A program made the translations under genes and the position numbers. The notes below the pieces were generated by a model, which was given only the letters and a program-made list of their open reading frames with translations, had not been told where the DNA came from and did not search any database. Source: SFLA01 sp045595785 (GTDB lineage Bacteria > Bacillota > Clostridia > Oscillospirales > CAG-382). Taken from it: a stretch of 64,000 nucleotides of DNA. Below, in pieces: positions 1 through 7,812 of the stretch. Numbering within the stretch: the stretch's first letter is position 1; each line of letters starts with the position of its first letter. Where the stretch lies: NCBI GenBank assembly GCA_045595785.1, contig JAZOBE010000037.1, forward strand, positions 1 through 64,000, written 5' to 3'.

Positions 1-318
1 GAGATATACTTGGGCGAGGACTTCCCTCTTATCCCAGACAAAGGCGGAAACTTTCTCAAGCCCGAGCGCTTCAGACGGCGTTATTACCGCCTGTTAGACG
101 GTGCAGGCGTCGAACACCGAGGGTTGCACTCACTACGCCACACATTTGCAACGAACCTTGTAAACGGCGTTAAACAGTCCGACGGCACGATTATATCCCT
201 AACACCAAAGCAGGTTGCAGACATCCTCGGACACAGCACATCGCAGATTACTGAGATGTATTATGTAAAAAAGGACAACACTCGACTAAACGGACTAACC
301 GATGCATTTTCGATATAG
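1..318 (+). CDS. Tyrosine recombinase/integrase, C-terminal part (5' end outside window)
   Basis: The frame is open from base 1, so the gene enters from the left; only about 105 codons are visible. They form the end of a phage-type integrase catalytic domain. The box HSLRHTFATN at window codons 43-52 carries the second catalytic His and Arg, LGHS at codons 76-79 carries the third His, and the nucleophilic Tyr is one of the pair in MYYV (codons 86-89). These enzymes cut and rejoin DNA at short att cores, often in tRNA genes, to move phages or integrative elements. The gene is followed by a long hairpin and then accessory genes that reach tRNA-Trp, so it probably belongs to an element occupying the left of the window. 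The TTG at base 10 is not needed as a start. Family call is firm; the element it serves is inferred. Confidence 0.9.
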   Translation, partial: EIYLGEDFPLIPDKGGNFLKPERFRRRYYRLLDGAGVEHRGLHSLRHTFATNLVNGVKQSDGTIISLTPKQVADILGHSTSQITEMYYVKKDNTRLNGLTDAFSI

Positions 319-336
319 GTGTCAATGGTTGGTGCG

Positions 337-384
337 CCAAAAGCAAAAGAACCGAATCATTGTAATCCGGTTCTTTTGCTTTGG
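337..384. terminator. Long perfect hairpin after the integrase
   Basis: About 17 base pairs, with one bulged A, form between CCAAAAGCAAAAGAACCG and its complement, with a 13-base loop. It lies just after the recombinase stop and before the convergent gene at 559-2454, so a two-way terminator is plausible. The T-rich run is inside the stem rather than after it, so termination is likely but not certain. The rest of 385-558 shows no convincing gene. Confidence 0.55.
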
Positions 385-558
385 AATATAAAATAACTCG
401 GTCAATACTATAACAAATGTGCCAAAGTGGCCAATTTTGACAAAAACGAACGTGAATTGTTGCCCGCGATATCATTTTACAGATCTCATTTGCATCAACA
501 CATCAATAATGTTGGCAGAATAAAATTTCTTCTCATGTGGAGAATTAATATGCACGCA

Positions 559-2454
559 TCACCTATTGCTCATTTTGTAACCTATGAATTCAGCAATAGC
601 GTACTCACAAGTAACTCTTGTGACGTCATCTTTCATTTTCTGCGCAAAATTTGTTTCTGTCAAACTATAAGATAAATCATAGTCACCTTTACAAAATTGC
701 TCTTTATCTGCATGGACATAACCAACAATTACATATTGTCCTTTTTGCATCATCAAAAACTTAAACTCGCTATGATAATGTCCTCGACCGAATCGTTTTT
801 TCAATTCGGTTATAACCCTTTGCCTTATTAGGATTTCTGGAGGTATCGATTTCTTTGCAAAATCAGAATAAGGTATTTCAATATCAATGCAATGGGATAG
901 TTTGGATTTGCATTTTGTGAAATATATCTTTTTCTGGTTATAAATACATGCAAATATAACACGCAAATTATTCTGGGTCTTGTCGCAAGACTTGATGACC
1001 CATTTCGTATGTTCATCGGTGTTTGTAACAGAATTAACCATTTCCCATTTTTTTATAGGATTTGAGGAATCATAAAACTGCTTGCATTCCCTTTGGACCG
1101 AAACAGCCCCAACACCATTCTTAAAACACTCATGCTCGAAAGAAATTTTTCTTTTTGCGATATTTCCATCAAGCAACACAACATTACGAAAAACCCGTAT
1201 TTCTGGAATCAGATATTTAGTATCCTCCGTGTTTAAATCTATTTCAATTAAGCCTTCTGTTGAAACTTTTTCTTTTCTTGAAATAGCAATAGCCAACCAA
1301 CACGTTAATACGGTCATTAACAACGCAATTATCTCATTTGCGGTACTATACAAAGAGTCTTGAAAACTTTTTATAAATACAGCAACTGTGGCCAAAGAGA
1401 GTAACCCACATCCAACTTCGATTATTCTTCGGAACTTTTCCATAAAACGAGCAAAGTTGTTCATAGTCTTCCTTACAGGAGCAACAAACGAAGGAAAGGA
1501 TTTTCCAACATGAAATAATTTTTCCTCAATAGAAGAATGTGTCTTTTTATTGTATATCAATTCAGAAAAGTCTTTTAGCGCGAATGAAACAGATGCCCAC
1601 GCAGTATTCCAAAACTGTTTTGATTTGTCCGATTTTGCATTCTTGCATTGCAAAGTTTTTTCGGACAAATGATAATAAAGAACCTGTGTTTCAGCGGGAA
1701 TGGCTATGATTTTTGTTGATTCAAATTTATCCTTGGTATAATAGAATCCTTCGCGTACAATTTCTTCGACAGTGCAGTCAACAACTACGGTCCCAAAAAA
1801 GTTCCATTGCATATATTTTTTATCATAGCCCAAGTAGTATTTTTTCGGAAGATGTAGCACTCCCATTGAGTCTAACATTTTACAATTAAGACCTCGTTCC
1901 TCATACAAAGCTCGCTTTGCAATAGTTTCAAGCATAGCGCTGTATTCTTTGTTCCCGAGCTTAAAATCGCTACAATTTAATCCTTCAACAACTGGAACAT
2001 CCAATTCGCCGTTTCTAACGCCCAAAGTACCACGATTCACAAATATCACATATGGTTTTCGGATTCCAGTTTCGGATGAACCCTTTGTTGCAATTATGGA
2101 TAAAACCATACCGATACCGATAGCAATGCTATTTCTGTGATTATTCTTGCTGGATCTCTTATTAACATCCCTTGCCTTAATAGTTTCGTTCATTAGCTGA
2201 TACGGAGCAAAAAAGCAATTTAAAGCATTTATAGTTTTCTTGCTACGGTTTAGATTCGAACATAAACTGCATACTATACCGGAATCAAATTTTGGCGGAG
2301 TAGCGCTATCTGACAAGAATATCTTTTTTCCGTCCCACTCTTTTTCGCCTAAAACTTCTGATTTAAAATAATCCAACTGTGTTTCAGCAGTGAGTTGAAA
2401 TTTAGATCCTATATCGTAATAGCAAAAACCATTCAAACAACTTATTTTCTTCAT
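559..2454 (-). CDS. Nudix-like, two-TM membrane protein of unknown function
   Basis: A 631-aa protein I cannot assign to a characterised family. Residues about 105-270 resemble a Nudix fold: an IAIGIGMVL strand, a PVVEGL segment, then a degenerate Nudix box RALYEERGL. The consensus box has REUxEExGU, so the EE pair is kept but the first Glu is Ala. Two hydrophobic helices follow around residues 350-400 (GLLSLATVAVFIK and ALLMTVLTCWLAIAI). The remaining ~230 residues are beta-rich and end in a second alpha/beta region. Nudix domains joined to two TM helices are known among nucleotide-signalling defence effectors (the SMODS-associated NUDIX and 2TM families), but no CD-NTase is visible here, so this is only an analogy. 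GGAGG precedes the ATG, and a promoter of form TTGAAT-17-TATGAT lies upstream at 2512-2540. It is convergent with the recombinase and divergent from the gene at 2734. Confidence 0.6.
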   Translation of the reverse strand: MKKISCLNGFCYYDIGSKFQLTAETQLDYFKSEVLGEKEWDGKKIFLSDSATPPKFDSGIVCSLCSNLNRSKKTINALNCFFAPYQLMNETIKARDVNKRSSKNNHRNSIAIGIGMVLSIIATKGSSETGIRKPYVIFVNRGTLGVRNGELDVPVVEGLNCSDFKLGNKEYSAMLETIAKRALYEERGLNCKMLDSMGVLHLPKKYYLGYDKKYMQWNFFGTVVVDCTVEEIVREGFYYTKDKFESTKIIAIPAETQVLYYHLSEKTLQCKNAKSDKSKQFWNTAWASVSFALKDFSELIYNKKTHSSIEEKLFHVGKSFPSFVAPVRKTMNNFARFMEKFRRIIEVGCGLLSLATVAVFIKSFQDSLYSTANEIIALLMTVLTCWLAIAISRKEKVSTEGLIEIDLNTEDTKYLIPEIRVFRNVVLLDGNIAKRKISFEHECFKNGVGAVSVQRECKQFYDSSNPIKKWEMVNSVTNTDEHTKWVIKSCDKTQNNLRVIFACIYNQKKIYFTKCKSKLSHCIDIEIPYSDFAKKSIPPEILIRQRVITELKKRFGRGHYHSEFKFLMMQKGQYVIVGYVHADKEQFCKGDYDLSYSLTETNFAQKMKDDVTRVTCEYAIAEFIGYKMSNR

Positions 2455-2511
2455 ATTATACCTCCATATATCGTTTCTGCTTTTAAAGTCAGCAATATCT
2501 CTATGTAATTA

Positions 2512-2540
2512 ATCATAACACTGTTTATAGAATCATTCAA
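2512..2540 (-). promoter_or_regulatory. Sigma-A-type promoter of the Nudix-2TM gene
   Basis: Read on the minus strand: TTGAAT (2540-2535), a 17-base spacer, TATGAT (2517-2512), about 58 bases before the start codon of the 631-aa gene. The fit to TTGACA-17-TATAAT is good. Confidence 0.55.
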
Positions 2541-2678
2541 TGATTTTGTCATAAAAAAATTTTTATAAAATAAGCAAGCTCGGTCGAAAATAACCGTTTA
2601 TATTGCTTGATGAAATGATATCACAGAAAATCCTAGGCAGTGTTTTGCTTTAAGCGAAAATTCGAATATTGATTTTGA

Positions 2679-2706
2679 TTGATATCTATGTTAAAATTCA
2701 TATAAT
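2679..2706 (+). promoter_or_regulatory. Promoter of the nuclease/deaminase pair
   Basis: TTGATA (2679-2684), a 16-base spacer and a perfect TATAAT (2701-2706) lie 27 bases ahead of the ATG at 2734. The start codon follows AGGAG (2721-2725), so the 5' leader is very short. The divergent promoter of the 631-aa gene lies about 140 bases to the left, so both units share one intergenic control region. Confidence 0.6.
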
Positions 2707-2733
2707 GATAACACGTTGTTAGGAGTGTTAAAT

Positions 2734-3492
2734 ATGAGAATCGCTACATACAACATTTGGAATTCTCAAAACGGAATGCCATTTAGGGAAAACCATATTT
2801 TAATAGAACTCAAAAGCATCGATGCGGACATAATATGCTTGCAAGAAGTTCGTGATAGAAATATGGCAGAGAATATTGCTGAATCTATAAAATATAATTA
2901 CTGTTATTTTGAAAGCTACCATAATGAATGCGAAGGTCTTGCTATTATAAGTAAAATCCCTTTTACAAATACAATTTCATTATTCAATAAAGCTAATACA
3001 GTAATTTGTACTTTTGAAATCAACGGCAAAAAATTATGTATAGCAAATATTCACCTTCCTTGGGATAGCACACTTAACAGAGAAAAACAAATAGTCGAAA
3101 CCGTTTCATCGCTCGAAAATGAACCTTACGATTATGTATTGTTAGCCGGCGACTTCAATTGCAACGAAACATCCGATGTGAATCGTTTTCTTATAGGTGA
3201 ATGTTCGCTAAACGGAAAAGAATCGAAATATATTTGGTATGATTTGGCACGTTCTTATGCAGAAAGAAACAATACAAGACCGGAATTTACTCTCAACTTT
3301 ACCGAAAACCCACGTTTTGAAAACAATACAATTGAGATTAACAGTCGTGTTGACAGAATAATGTTGAGAAATACCTATCCTGCTGACTTTCCCGTTTTGA
3401 CAGATTGCAGAATTTTTGGTCAAAAAATATACAATGAAACAGAATTAGCCGCGAGCGATCACTATGGGCTAATAGCAGAACTCGAGTTATAA
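2734..3492 (+). CDS. Endonuclease/exonuclease/phosphatase-fold hydrolase
   Basis: A 252-aa single-domain protein of the EEP (DNase I/ExoIII/sphingomyelinase) fold. Motifs appear in order: TYNIW at the N-terminus, LQEVR (metal-binding Glu, near residue 44), GDFNC near residue 145, DRIM near residue 207 and SDHYGL at the C-terminus with the general-base Asp-His. Members cut phosphodiester or phosphomonoester bonds in DNA, RNA, lipids or nucleotides, and sequence alone does not give the substrate. There is no signal peptide, so it should be cytosolic. An in-frame TTG lies at 2716, but AGGAG at 2721-2725 points to ATG 2734. The deaminase-fold gene starts 16 bases after the stop, so the two are probably co-transcribed. 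It is AT-rich like its neighbours. Confidence 0.85.
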   Translation: MRIATYNIWNSQNGMPFRENHILIELKSIDADIICLQEVRDRNMAENIAESIKYNYCYFESYHNECEGLAIISKIPFTNTISLFNKANTVICTFEINGKKLCIANIHLPWDSTLNREKQIVETVSSLENEPYDYVLLAGDFNCNETSDVNRFLIGECSLNGKESKYIWYDLARSYAERNNTRPEFTLNFTENPRFENNTIEINSRVDRIMLRNTYPADFPVLTDCRIFGQKIYNETELAASDHYGLIAELEL

Positions 3493-3508
3493 AAGAATGG
3501 AGATTAAA

Positions 3509-3922
3509 ATGAAAGAAGATATTTGGAATACCTTATATAACGAAGCAAAACGAGTACAAAATAGTAGAACCATATCCCCATTCATAGAAGCTGGCGGAGT
3601 TGCTTCTGCAATTTTAACAAAAGCAGGAAACATATACGTAGGTGTTTGTATTGATACTGCAAGCACATTGGGAATGTGTGCTGAGCGAAACGCTATCGCA
3701 AATATGATTACAAATGGGGAACATCAAATCGATAAAGTAGTTGCCGTTGTTGAAGACGGTAGTGTTGGTTCTCCTTGCGGTGCGTGTAGAGAATATATGA
3801 TGCAATTAGACGAAAATAGCGGCGAAATAGAAATACTTATTGATTTAGAAACAAGAAAGACAGTTAAGTTAAAAGAGCTTATTCCCGATTGGTGGGGATC
3901 GAAACGATTTAACGAAGATTAA
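3509..3922 (+). CDS. Cytidine deaminase-fold protein (CDA/blasticidin-S-deaminase-like)
   Basis: A 137-aa zinc-dependent deaminase-fold protein. The catalytic signature is complete: CAERNA (zinc Cys and proton-shuttle Glu, near residue 53) and PCGACRE (two zinc Cys, near residue 89). This matches small cytidine deaminases of nucleoside salvage and the related blasticidin-S deaminases; the C-terminus (DWWGS) is not the usual Cdd ending. Substrates could be free cytidine-type nucleosides or an antibiotic. I chose ATG 3509 because GGAG sits 6 bases before it; ATG 3497 has no ribosome site. It follows the EEP-fold gene by 16 bases. The pairing with a nuclease/phosphatase beside a recombinase hints at nucleotide-directed defence or salvage, which is inference. 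Confidence 0.82.
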   Translation: MKEDIWNTLYNEAKRVQNSRTISPFIEAGGVASAILTKAGNIYVGVCIDTASTLGMCAERNAIANMITNGEHQIDKVVAVVEDGSVGSPCGACREYMMQLDENSGEIEILIDLETRKTVKLKELIPDWWGSKRFNED

Positions 3923-3966
3923 TAAACAACACAAAAAATTCTTATTGAAACTGACAAAGAAACACC

Positions 3967-3990
3967 GCCGAGAAATCTCGGCTGCTTTTC
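3967..3990 (+). terminator. Rho-independent terminator of the nuclease/deaminase unit
   Basis: GCCGAGA, a two-base loop and TCTCGGC, followed by TGCTTTTCTTT, 45 bases after the deaminase stop. Confidence 0.75.
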
Positions 3991-4126
3991 TTTATAAATT
4001 GATGCTCTTTTGATGATGTAGTAAACGGAAAGCTTGAGAACAGAACGGAACAGATGGGAAAATGATGCTTGATTTGAGCGTCAAAGTGGGATTTAGTGGA
4101 CCGTGGATCGCAAAAAATGAAAAAGC

Positions 4127-4163
4127 AAAAACCCGCAAGAATCAAGGACTCATGCGGGTTTTC
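4127..4163 (-). terminator. Terminator of the tRNA-Asp/tRNA-Trp transcript
   Basis: AAAACCCGCA pairs with TGCGGGTTTT around a 15-base loop, five bases beyond the CCA end of tRNA-Trp. On the minus strand it ends in a T run. Confidence 0.8.
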
Positions 4164-4167
4164 TGCG

Positions 4168-4243
4168 TGGCAGGGGCAGTAGGACTTGAACCCACGACCA
4201 ACGGTTTTGGAGACCGCGACTCTACCAACTGAGCTATACCCCT
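4168..4243 (-). tRNA. tRNA-Trp (CCA)
   Basis: A full cloverleaf of 76 bases with encoded CCA. The acceptor AGGGGTA pairs with TGCCCCT, the anticodon loop is CTCCAAA (anticodon CCA), and the T-arm has GGGTTCAAGTCC. It is the second gene of a two-tRNA transcript. Its 3' end faces the accessory region and is a candidate att site. Confidence 0.96.
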
Positions 4244-4250
4244 ATAAAAA

Positions 4251-4327
4251 TGGCGATCCGGATGGGGCTCGAACCCACGACCTCCAGCGTGACAGGCTGG
4301 CGTTCTAACCAACTGAACTACCGGACC
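4251..4327 (-). tRNA. tRNA-Asp (GTC)
   Basis: A full 77-base cloverleaf with encoded CCA. The acceptor GGTCCGG pairs with CCGGATC, and the anticodon stem CCAGC/GCTGG holds loop CTGTCAC (anticodon GTC). It is first in the transcript, 7 bases before tRNA-Trp. Confidence 0.97.
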
Positions 4328-4357
4328 ACATTTGAATCGGTAAAACCGACGCACAAT

Positions 4358-4386
4358 AGAATACCATAAACAACGGGATTTGTCAA
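4358..4386 (-). promoter_or_regulatory. Promoter of the tRNA-Asp/tRNA-Trp unit
   Basis: On the minus strand TTGACA (4386-4381), 17 bases, TATTCT (4363-4358), about 30 bases before the 5' end of tRNA-Asp. Confidence 0.7.
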
Positions 4387-4407
4387 TAGACAAAACACAT
4401 TTTTTAA

Positions 4408-4779
4408 TTAAAATAAGTCCTTTTCTTCCGGCAAAGTTTTTTCCTCTGCCAGCGCGTTTTTCTTTTCCAGTTTTATTTCCCACTGGATGAGGAATGTCAA
4501 CGCGGCGCGGAGGAGAATAACAGAGCCGAGTATGAGAATCTCGCTCCATTCGCGGACAATTACGGTACGCAACAGTTCTCCGCCCATTTTGAATTCCAAA
4601 GCGAGAGCTATTCCCTCTGCCAACGCCAAACGGATACCGCGTTTTTTACGCAAAATACCCACTACTGTTTTTACAACGGTATACACAAGCACCAAAGCGC
4701 CCACGAGCTCGATAAAAATAATACAGTATTCAAGAAAATAAACAAAATATTTTTCGATAATCTCCAGCAGTTTATCCAC
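4408..4779 (-). CDS. DUF1622 family membrane protein
   Basis: A 123-aa protein with three hydrophobic helices. The core is typical of DUF1622: GIALALEFKMGGELLRT, then a helix (EILILGSVILLRAALTF) ending in WEIKLEK. The family has no proven function. The tail is highly charged. The reading frame is open to a TTG at 4797, but the better start is GTG 4779, which has AAAGGA 9 bases upstream; starting there leaves a 14-base gap after the MFS gene instead of an overlap. It is the last gene of the leftward eamA-ywaF-MFS cluster. No clear terminator follows it before the tRNA promoter. Confidence 0.8.
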   Translation of the reverse strand: MDKLLEIIEKYFVYFLEYCIIFIELVGALVLVYTVVKTVVGILRKKRGIRLALAEGIALALEFKMGGELLRTVIVREWSEILILGSVILLRAALTFLIQWEIKLEKKNALAEEKTLPEEKDLF

Positions 4780-4793
4780 AGGAAAACATCCTT

Positions 4794-6023
4794 TCAATTA
4801 AACTTGATATAATTTTTCCATTTTTTTGAAGCCAATATACAAACAACTACTCCCAACAACGCTACCCCGCCCCAAGAAAGCAAGGTGGGAAGCCAGCCGA
4901 ATGTAGAAGCGGTTGCGGCGATACCGTAGGATGATGCGGCGCTGCCCACGTAAACTGTGGCATTACAAATTCCCGTAACCGTTGCGGCTTTGCCGATTTT
5001 TTCAAATCTACGGGGCAGAAAGCTGATGAGCATTGAGTTGATACCGTGCATACATCCCGTAATAAGTGCCGCAAGAACCAGCGAAATAACGGGAGACGAG
5101 GAATAAAATACCGACAGCAAAACACACAAAACTATGGTAACCGCAAACAAAAACAGAGATTCCGCCACCTCGTTGCGGAACACCTTTCTGAACAGTAAAA
5201 CAGCAAGAGATACGAACAAAATATTCGCAACGGGAATGAGCACGTTAAGCAGGATAGCATCTGTTGATTGCATACCGAACACTTCTGTAAAAAAGGTGGG
5301 AAGCCAGGACTGGATACCGTCCTTAAGATAACCCTGCAACGCAATGGCGACGGTTACCACCAGCACGCCCGACACCGCCAGAGAAGAAAACAGATTCACC
5401 TTGGGAGTATCGGCAGCGGAAGAGGCGGAAGAAACCGAATCCATGCGTTTTATAAGCAAAGGATATCCTGCGCACCACACGGCAAGAACTACCGCACCGA
5501 GCAGCGCTGCGAAAAAGAAGGCAAAGCGCCAATCTGCAATCTTTATACCGACGGGAACGATAACGTATATAAGCATTGTGGCGGCGTGGCAGGCATAGCT
5601 GACTGCGAGAGTGCCCTTGGTATAGCCGCTATCATTATAATAATGGGACATTATGCGAACGATAGGAGGCCAAAAAAGCGCTTGCGCAAAGCCGTTTATT
5701 CCCCAAAGCACCGTCATAAGGATTACACTGTTTTGAAAAAAAGGGAAAAACAGGTTGCAAAGTATGGTAAGCACAAGACCGAGAGAGATGATCTTGCCGG
5801 GGTCAAATTTATCACTCAAAAAACCGCTGATGATCTGCCCGAAGCCGTATGTAAAAAACAGCGCAGTACCAATGATGCCTGCTTCCGTCTTAAGGAACAC
5901 GTTGGCACGTACCATCTCCGCAATAGAGGCGGAGAAATTAAGACGGGTTATATAGCTTGTAAAATACAGCAGTGAAAGCAACGCACAAAGCAACACCGCC
6001 GGAGACAATTTTTTGTTTTGCAT
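4794..6023 (-). CDS. MFS transporter, OPA (GlpT/UhpT)-like
   Basis: A 409-aa inner-membrane carrier with about 12 hydrophobic helices. The N-terminal half has TSYITRLNFSASIAEM and the loop SGFLSDKFDPGKII, which is the MFS loop-2/3 motif in the form seen in the organophosphate:phosphate antiporter group; FWPPIVRIMSHYY follows in the next helix pair. The OPA group swaps phosphate for sugar phosphates or glycerol-3-phosphate, but the actual substrate cannot be read from sequence. Length is normal for the family. It sits between the YwaF-like gene (18 bases upstream) and the DUF1622 gene, all in one direction. Confidence 0.82.
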   Translation of the reverse strand: MQNKKLSPAVLLCALLSLLYFTSYITRLNFSASIAEMVRANVFLKTEAGIIGTALFFTYGFGQIISGFLSDKFDPGKIISLGLVLTILCNLFFPFFQNSVILMTVLWGINGFAQALFWPPIVRIMSHYYNDSGYTKGTLAVSYACHAATMLIYVIVPVGIKIADWRFAFFFAALLGAVVLAVWCAGYPLLIKRMDSVSSASSAADTPKVNLFSSLAVSGVLVVTVAIALQGYLKDGIQSWLPTFFTEVFGMQSTDAILLNVLIPVANILFVSLAVLLFRKVFRNEVAESLFLFAVTIVLCVLLSVFYSSSPVISLVLAALITGCMHGINSMLISFLPRRFEKIGKAATVTGICNATVYVGSAASSYGIAATASTFGWLPTLLSWGGVALLGVVVCILASKKWKNYIKFN

Positions 6024-6041
6024 GGCAAAAAGATACCTCGG

Positions 6042-6830
6042 CTAAACACTTATATCGGTTTTCTTTTTTTCTTTGAAATATCTTGCAAACACGGGGATAT
6101 AGAAAAGTGCCATAAGCAGACAGGCTGCGGCAAATATTGCGGCGAGATAAATATACCAATGCCATATTTCCGTGAATTTGATATCGATAACAAATCTGTA
6201 TGTAAAGAAGAAATTAGCGGTATCCTCTACACTTATGAGTTTGCCGTTTTCATACACAGCATCGGCAAAGATAGAGTTTAAGTACAGTGATATAAACGCC
6301 AGCGCACCCAAGCATCCCAAGGTGGTAAAATAGTGCTTGGGACGGAGCTTTTCCTTTTGAGTATAGTATATATGGAGACCGAGAATTACCAGCACTGCGT
6401 GATATAGGAAGTATTCATAGGGATGGAGGCGTGTAAACGCTTCCGCCGTGGGCACGGTATCGAATATAGAGGGCAGCACCATCGCTATAAAAGCACCTAT
6501 TGTACAGGTGGGATACATAAACGCATGCAGTATTTCTTTTGCCTTGCCGTCTTTAGCAAAACGGGAGTAAAATATAAACAATATCTGTATTGAACACAAA
6601 TGCAAGGGAAGATTGTTTGTTTCAATAAAGACAAAGGACTTGGTTCCGTCTGCCGTGGGAACCAGCTTCATTACCGAAAATGTTTTTACCAATTCTGCCA
6701 GCACAGCAGCAATGCAAGCCCATGACATAACCCTTTTGAAGGGCGGCTTGTATTTTCTTAATAAAACGGTGGCGGTTACTATAAAGGTAAAACAAATTGC
6801 CAGCCAAATAAAATGCGGTATTGAAAACAT
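6042..6830 (-). CDS. YwaF/TMEM164-like integral membrane protein
   Basis: A 262-aa protein with seven or so hydrophobic helices. It matches the YwaF family (TIGR02206; related to eukaryotic TMEM164) through the conserved NNLPLHLCSI segment near residue 75, with further conserved HPYEYFLYHA near residue 136. The bacterial role is unknown; TMEM164 acts as an acyltransferase in ether-lipid synthesis, and the conserved His/Cys are compatible with that, but this is not shown here. The ATG follows GGAG and lies 3 bases after the eamA stop, so the two genes are coupled. Confidence 0.8.
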   Translation of the reverse strand: MFSIPHFIWLAICFTFIVTATVLLRKYKPPFKRVMSWACIAAVLAELVKTFSVMKLVPTADGTKSFVFIETNNLPLHLCSIQILFIFYSRFAKDGKAKEILHAFMYPTCTIGAFIAMVLPSIFDTVPTAEAFTRLHPYEYFLYHAVLVILGLHIYYTQKEKLRPKHYFTTLGCLGALAFISLYLNSIFADAVYENGKLISVEDTANFFFTYRFVIDIKFTEIWHWYIYLAAIFAAACLLMALFYIPVFARYFKEKKKTDISV

Positions 6831-6833
6831 TTA

Positions 6834-7727
6834 TCATTTCTCCTTTTTGGGATTTATCTGTGCGAGGATGATTGCAACAAACATTAACGCACAGCCGATC
6901 ATCTCGGGCACGGAAAGATACTGATTAAGCAATACCCAGCCTGCCAGAACAGCAAAGACAGATTCAAGGCTCATAAGCAATGATGCCAAGGCGGGAGGAA
7001 CGTTTTTTTGACCGATTATCTGCAAGGTGTATCCCACAGCAGAAGAAATGAGACCGGTATAAAGTATAGGAATAAGCGCCGCCTTAAGTGATGCCAAGGT
7101 AGGATGCTCAAGTATTAGGGCGGGTATGACGCACAGCGCGCCTGCAGTGATAAATTGTATGCACGCCAGCTTTATTCCGTCCAGCTTGGGTGCGAAATGG
7201 TCTACCAGCATTATCTGTACCGAAAAGCACACAGCGCAGGCAAAGACGTATATATCCCCTTTGGCAACCGTAAATTTACCGCTTCCGATACAAAGAAGAT
7301 ATATACCTACAGTGGCAAGTGCCACGCCGATCCACAGCGGAAAGGCAGGCTTTTTGCGAAAAAACATACTGATGATGGGAACGATAATTATATAAAGAGC
7401 GGTTATAAATCCCGCTTTTCCCACAGTGGTATGACCGATACCTATCTGTTGCAGCACACTTGCAACGGCAAGCGCTATGCCGCAAAGGATACCGCCCTTC
7501 CACAAGGTCTTTGTAACGGCAGTGGTCTTCTTTTTGGTTCCGAACAACGATTGTGCGCCTATTATGGGAAGCAGCGCTACGCCGCCCAACAGAAAGCGTG
7601 AGGCGGTAAAGGTAAATGGACCCACGCTACCGCTTCCCTTGCTTTGGGCGACCAAGGCAAGCCCCCAGACAACGGAAGCAACCAAAAGAAGCAATATTGA
7701 AAACGTCTTTTTTACTGTATAGTTCAT
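6834..7727 (-). CDS. EamA/DMT-family transporter
   Basis: A 297-aa protein with ten hydrophobic helices arranged as two EamA repeats; the first has VVWGLALVAQ and TFTASRFLLGG, the second ends in LLNQYLSVPEMIGCALMFVAI. Drug/metabolite transporters export amino acids, nucleotides or other small molecules; the substrate is unknown. It starts at ATG 7727 after AGGA. Its leader and first codons are duplicated at 8291-8336, where the original promoter also appears to lie, so this gene is now about 0.6 kb from that promoter with a small membrane gene in between. Confidence 0.88.
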   Translation of the reverse strand: MNYTVKKTFSILLLLVASVVWGLALVAQSKGSGSVGPFTFTASRFLLGGVALLPIIGAQSLFGTKKKTTAVTKTLWKGGILCGIALAVASVLQQIGIGHTTVGKAGFITALYIIIVPIISMFFRKKPAFPLWIGVALATVGIYLLCIGSGKFTVAKGDIYVFACAVCFSVQIMLVDHFAPKLDGIKLACIQFITAGALCVIPALILEHPTLASLKAALIPILYTGLISSAVGYTLQIIGQKNVPPALASLLMSLESVFAVLAGWVLLNQYLSVPEMIGCALMFVAIILAQINPKKEK

Positions 7728-7757
7728 TGTTGTATCCTGTAAGATTTTATTGATAAA
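7712..7757. repeat. 46-bp direct repeat, copy 1 (eamA leader and start)
   Basis: Identical over 46 bases to 8291-8336. It covers the Shine-Dalgarno site, start codon and first five codons of eamA. The sequence between the copies is AT-rich and holds one gene, so the copies look like the footprint of a small insertion or a local duplication. Confidence 0.9.
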
Positions 7758-7812
7758 GGTAATTAATTTTTATTTACCTATAGTAAGGTGTCTTTTGCGA
7801 TTAAACTAATGT

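Larger units (their letters stand above)
1..4167. mobile_element. Putative right part of an integrated element abutting tRNA-Trp
   Basis: Seen: a recombinase end, then a cargo-like set (Nudix-like membrane protein, nuclease-fold protein, deaminase-fold protein) that is visibly A/T-richer than the genes after 4408, ending at the CCA end of tRNA-Trp. tRNA 3' ends are classic integration targets. Not seen: the matching tRNA-Trp 3' fragment that would mark the other att site, which would lie left of base 1. The extent is therefore inferred, and some of this could be an older hypervariable spot rather than one intact element. Confidence 0.35.

Noticed and set aside
427..675. 82-codon plus-strand ORF after the integrase
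   Set aside because: It has no usual start or ribosome site and its second half is antisense to the 631-aa gene. The first 30 codons look mildly protein-like, so a gene remnant is possible but not supported.
4142..4549. 135-codon minus-strand ORF across tRNA-Trp and tRNA-Asp
   Set aside because: It is a read-through of two tRNAs and part of the DUF1622 gene in another frame.
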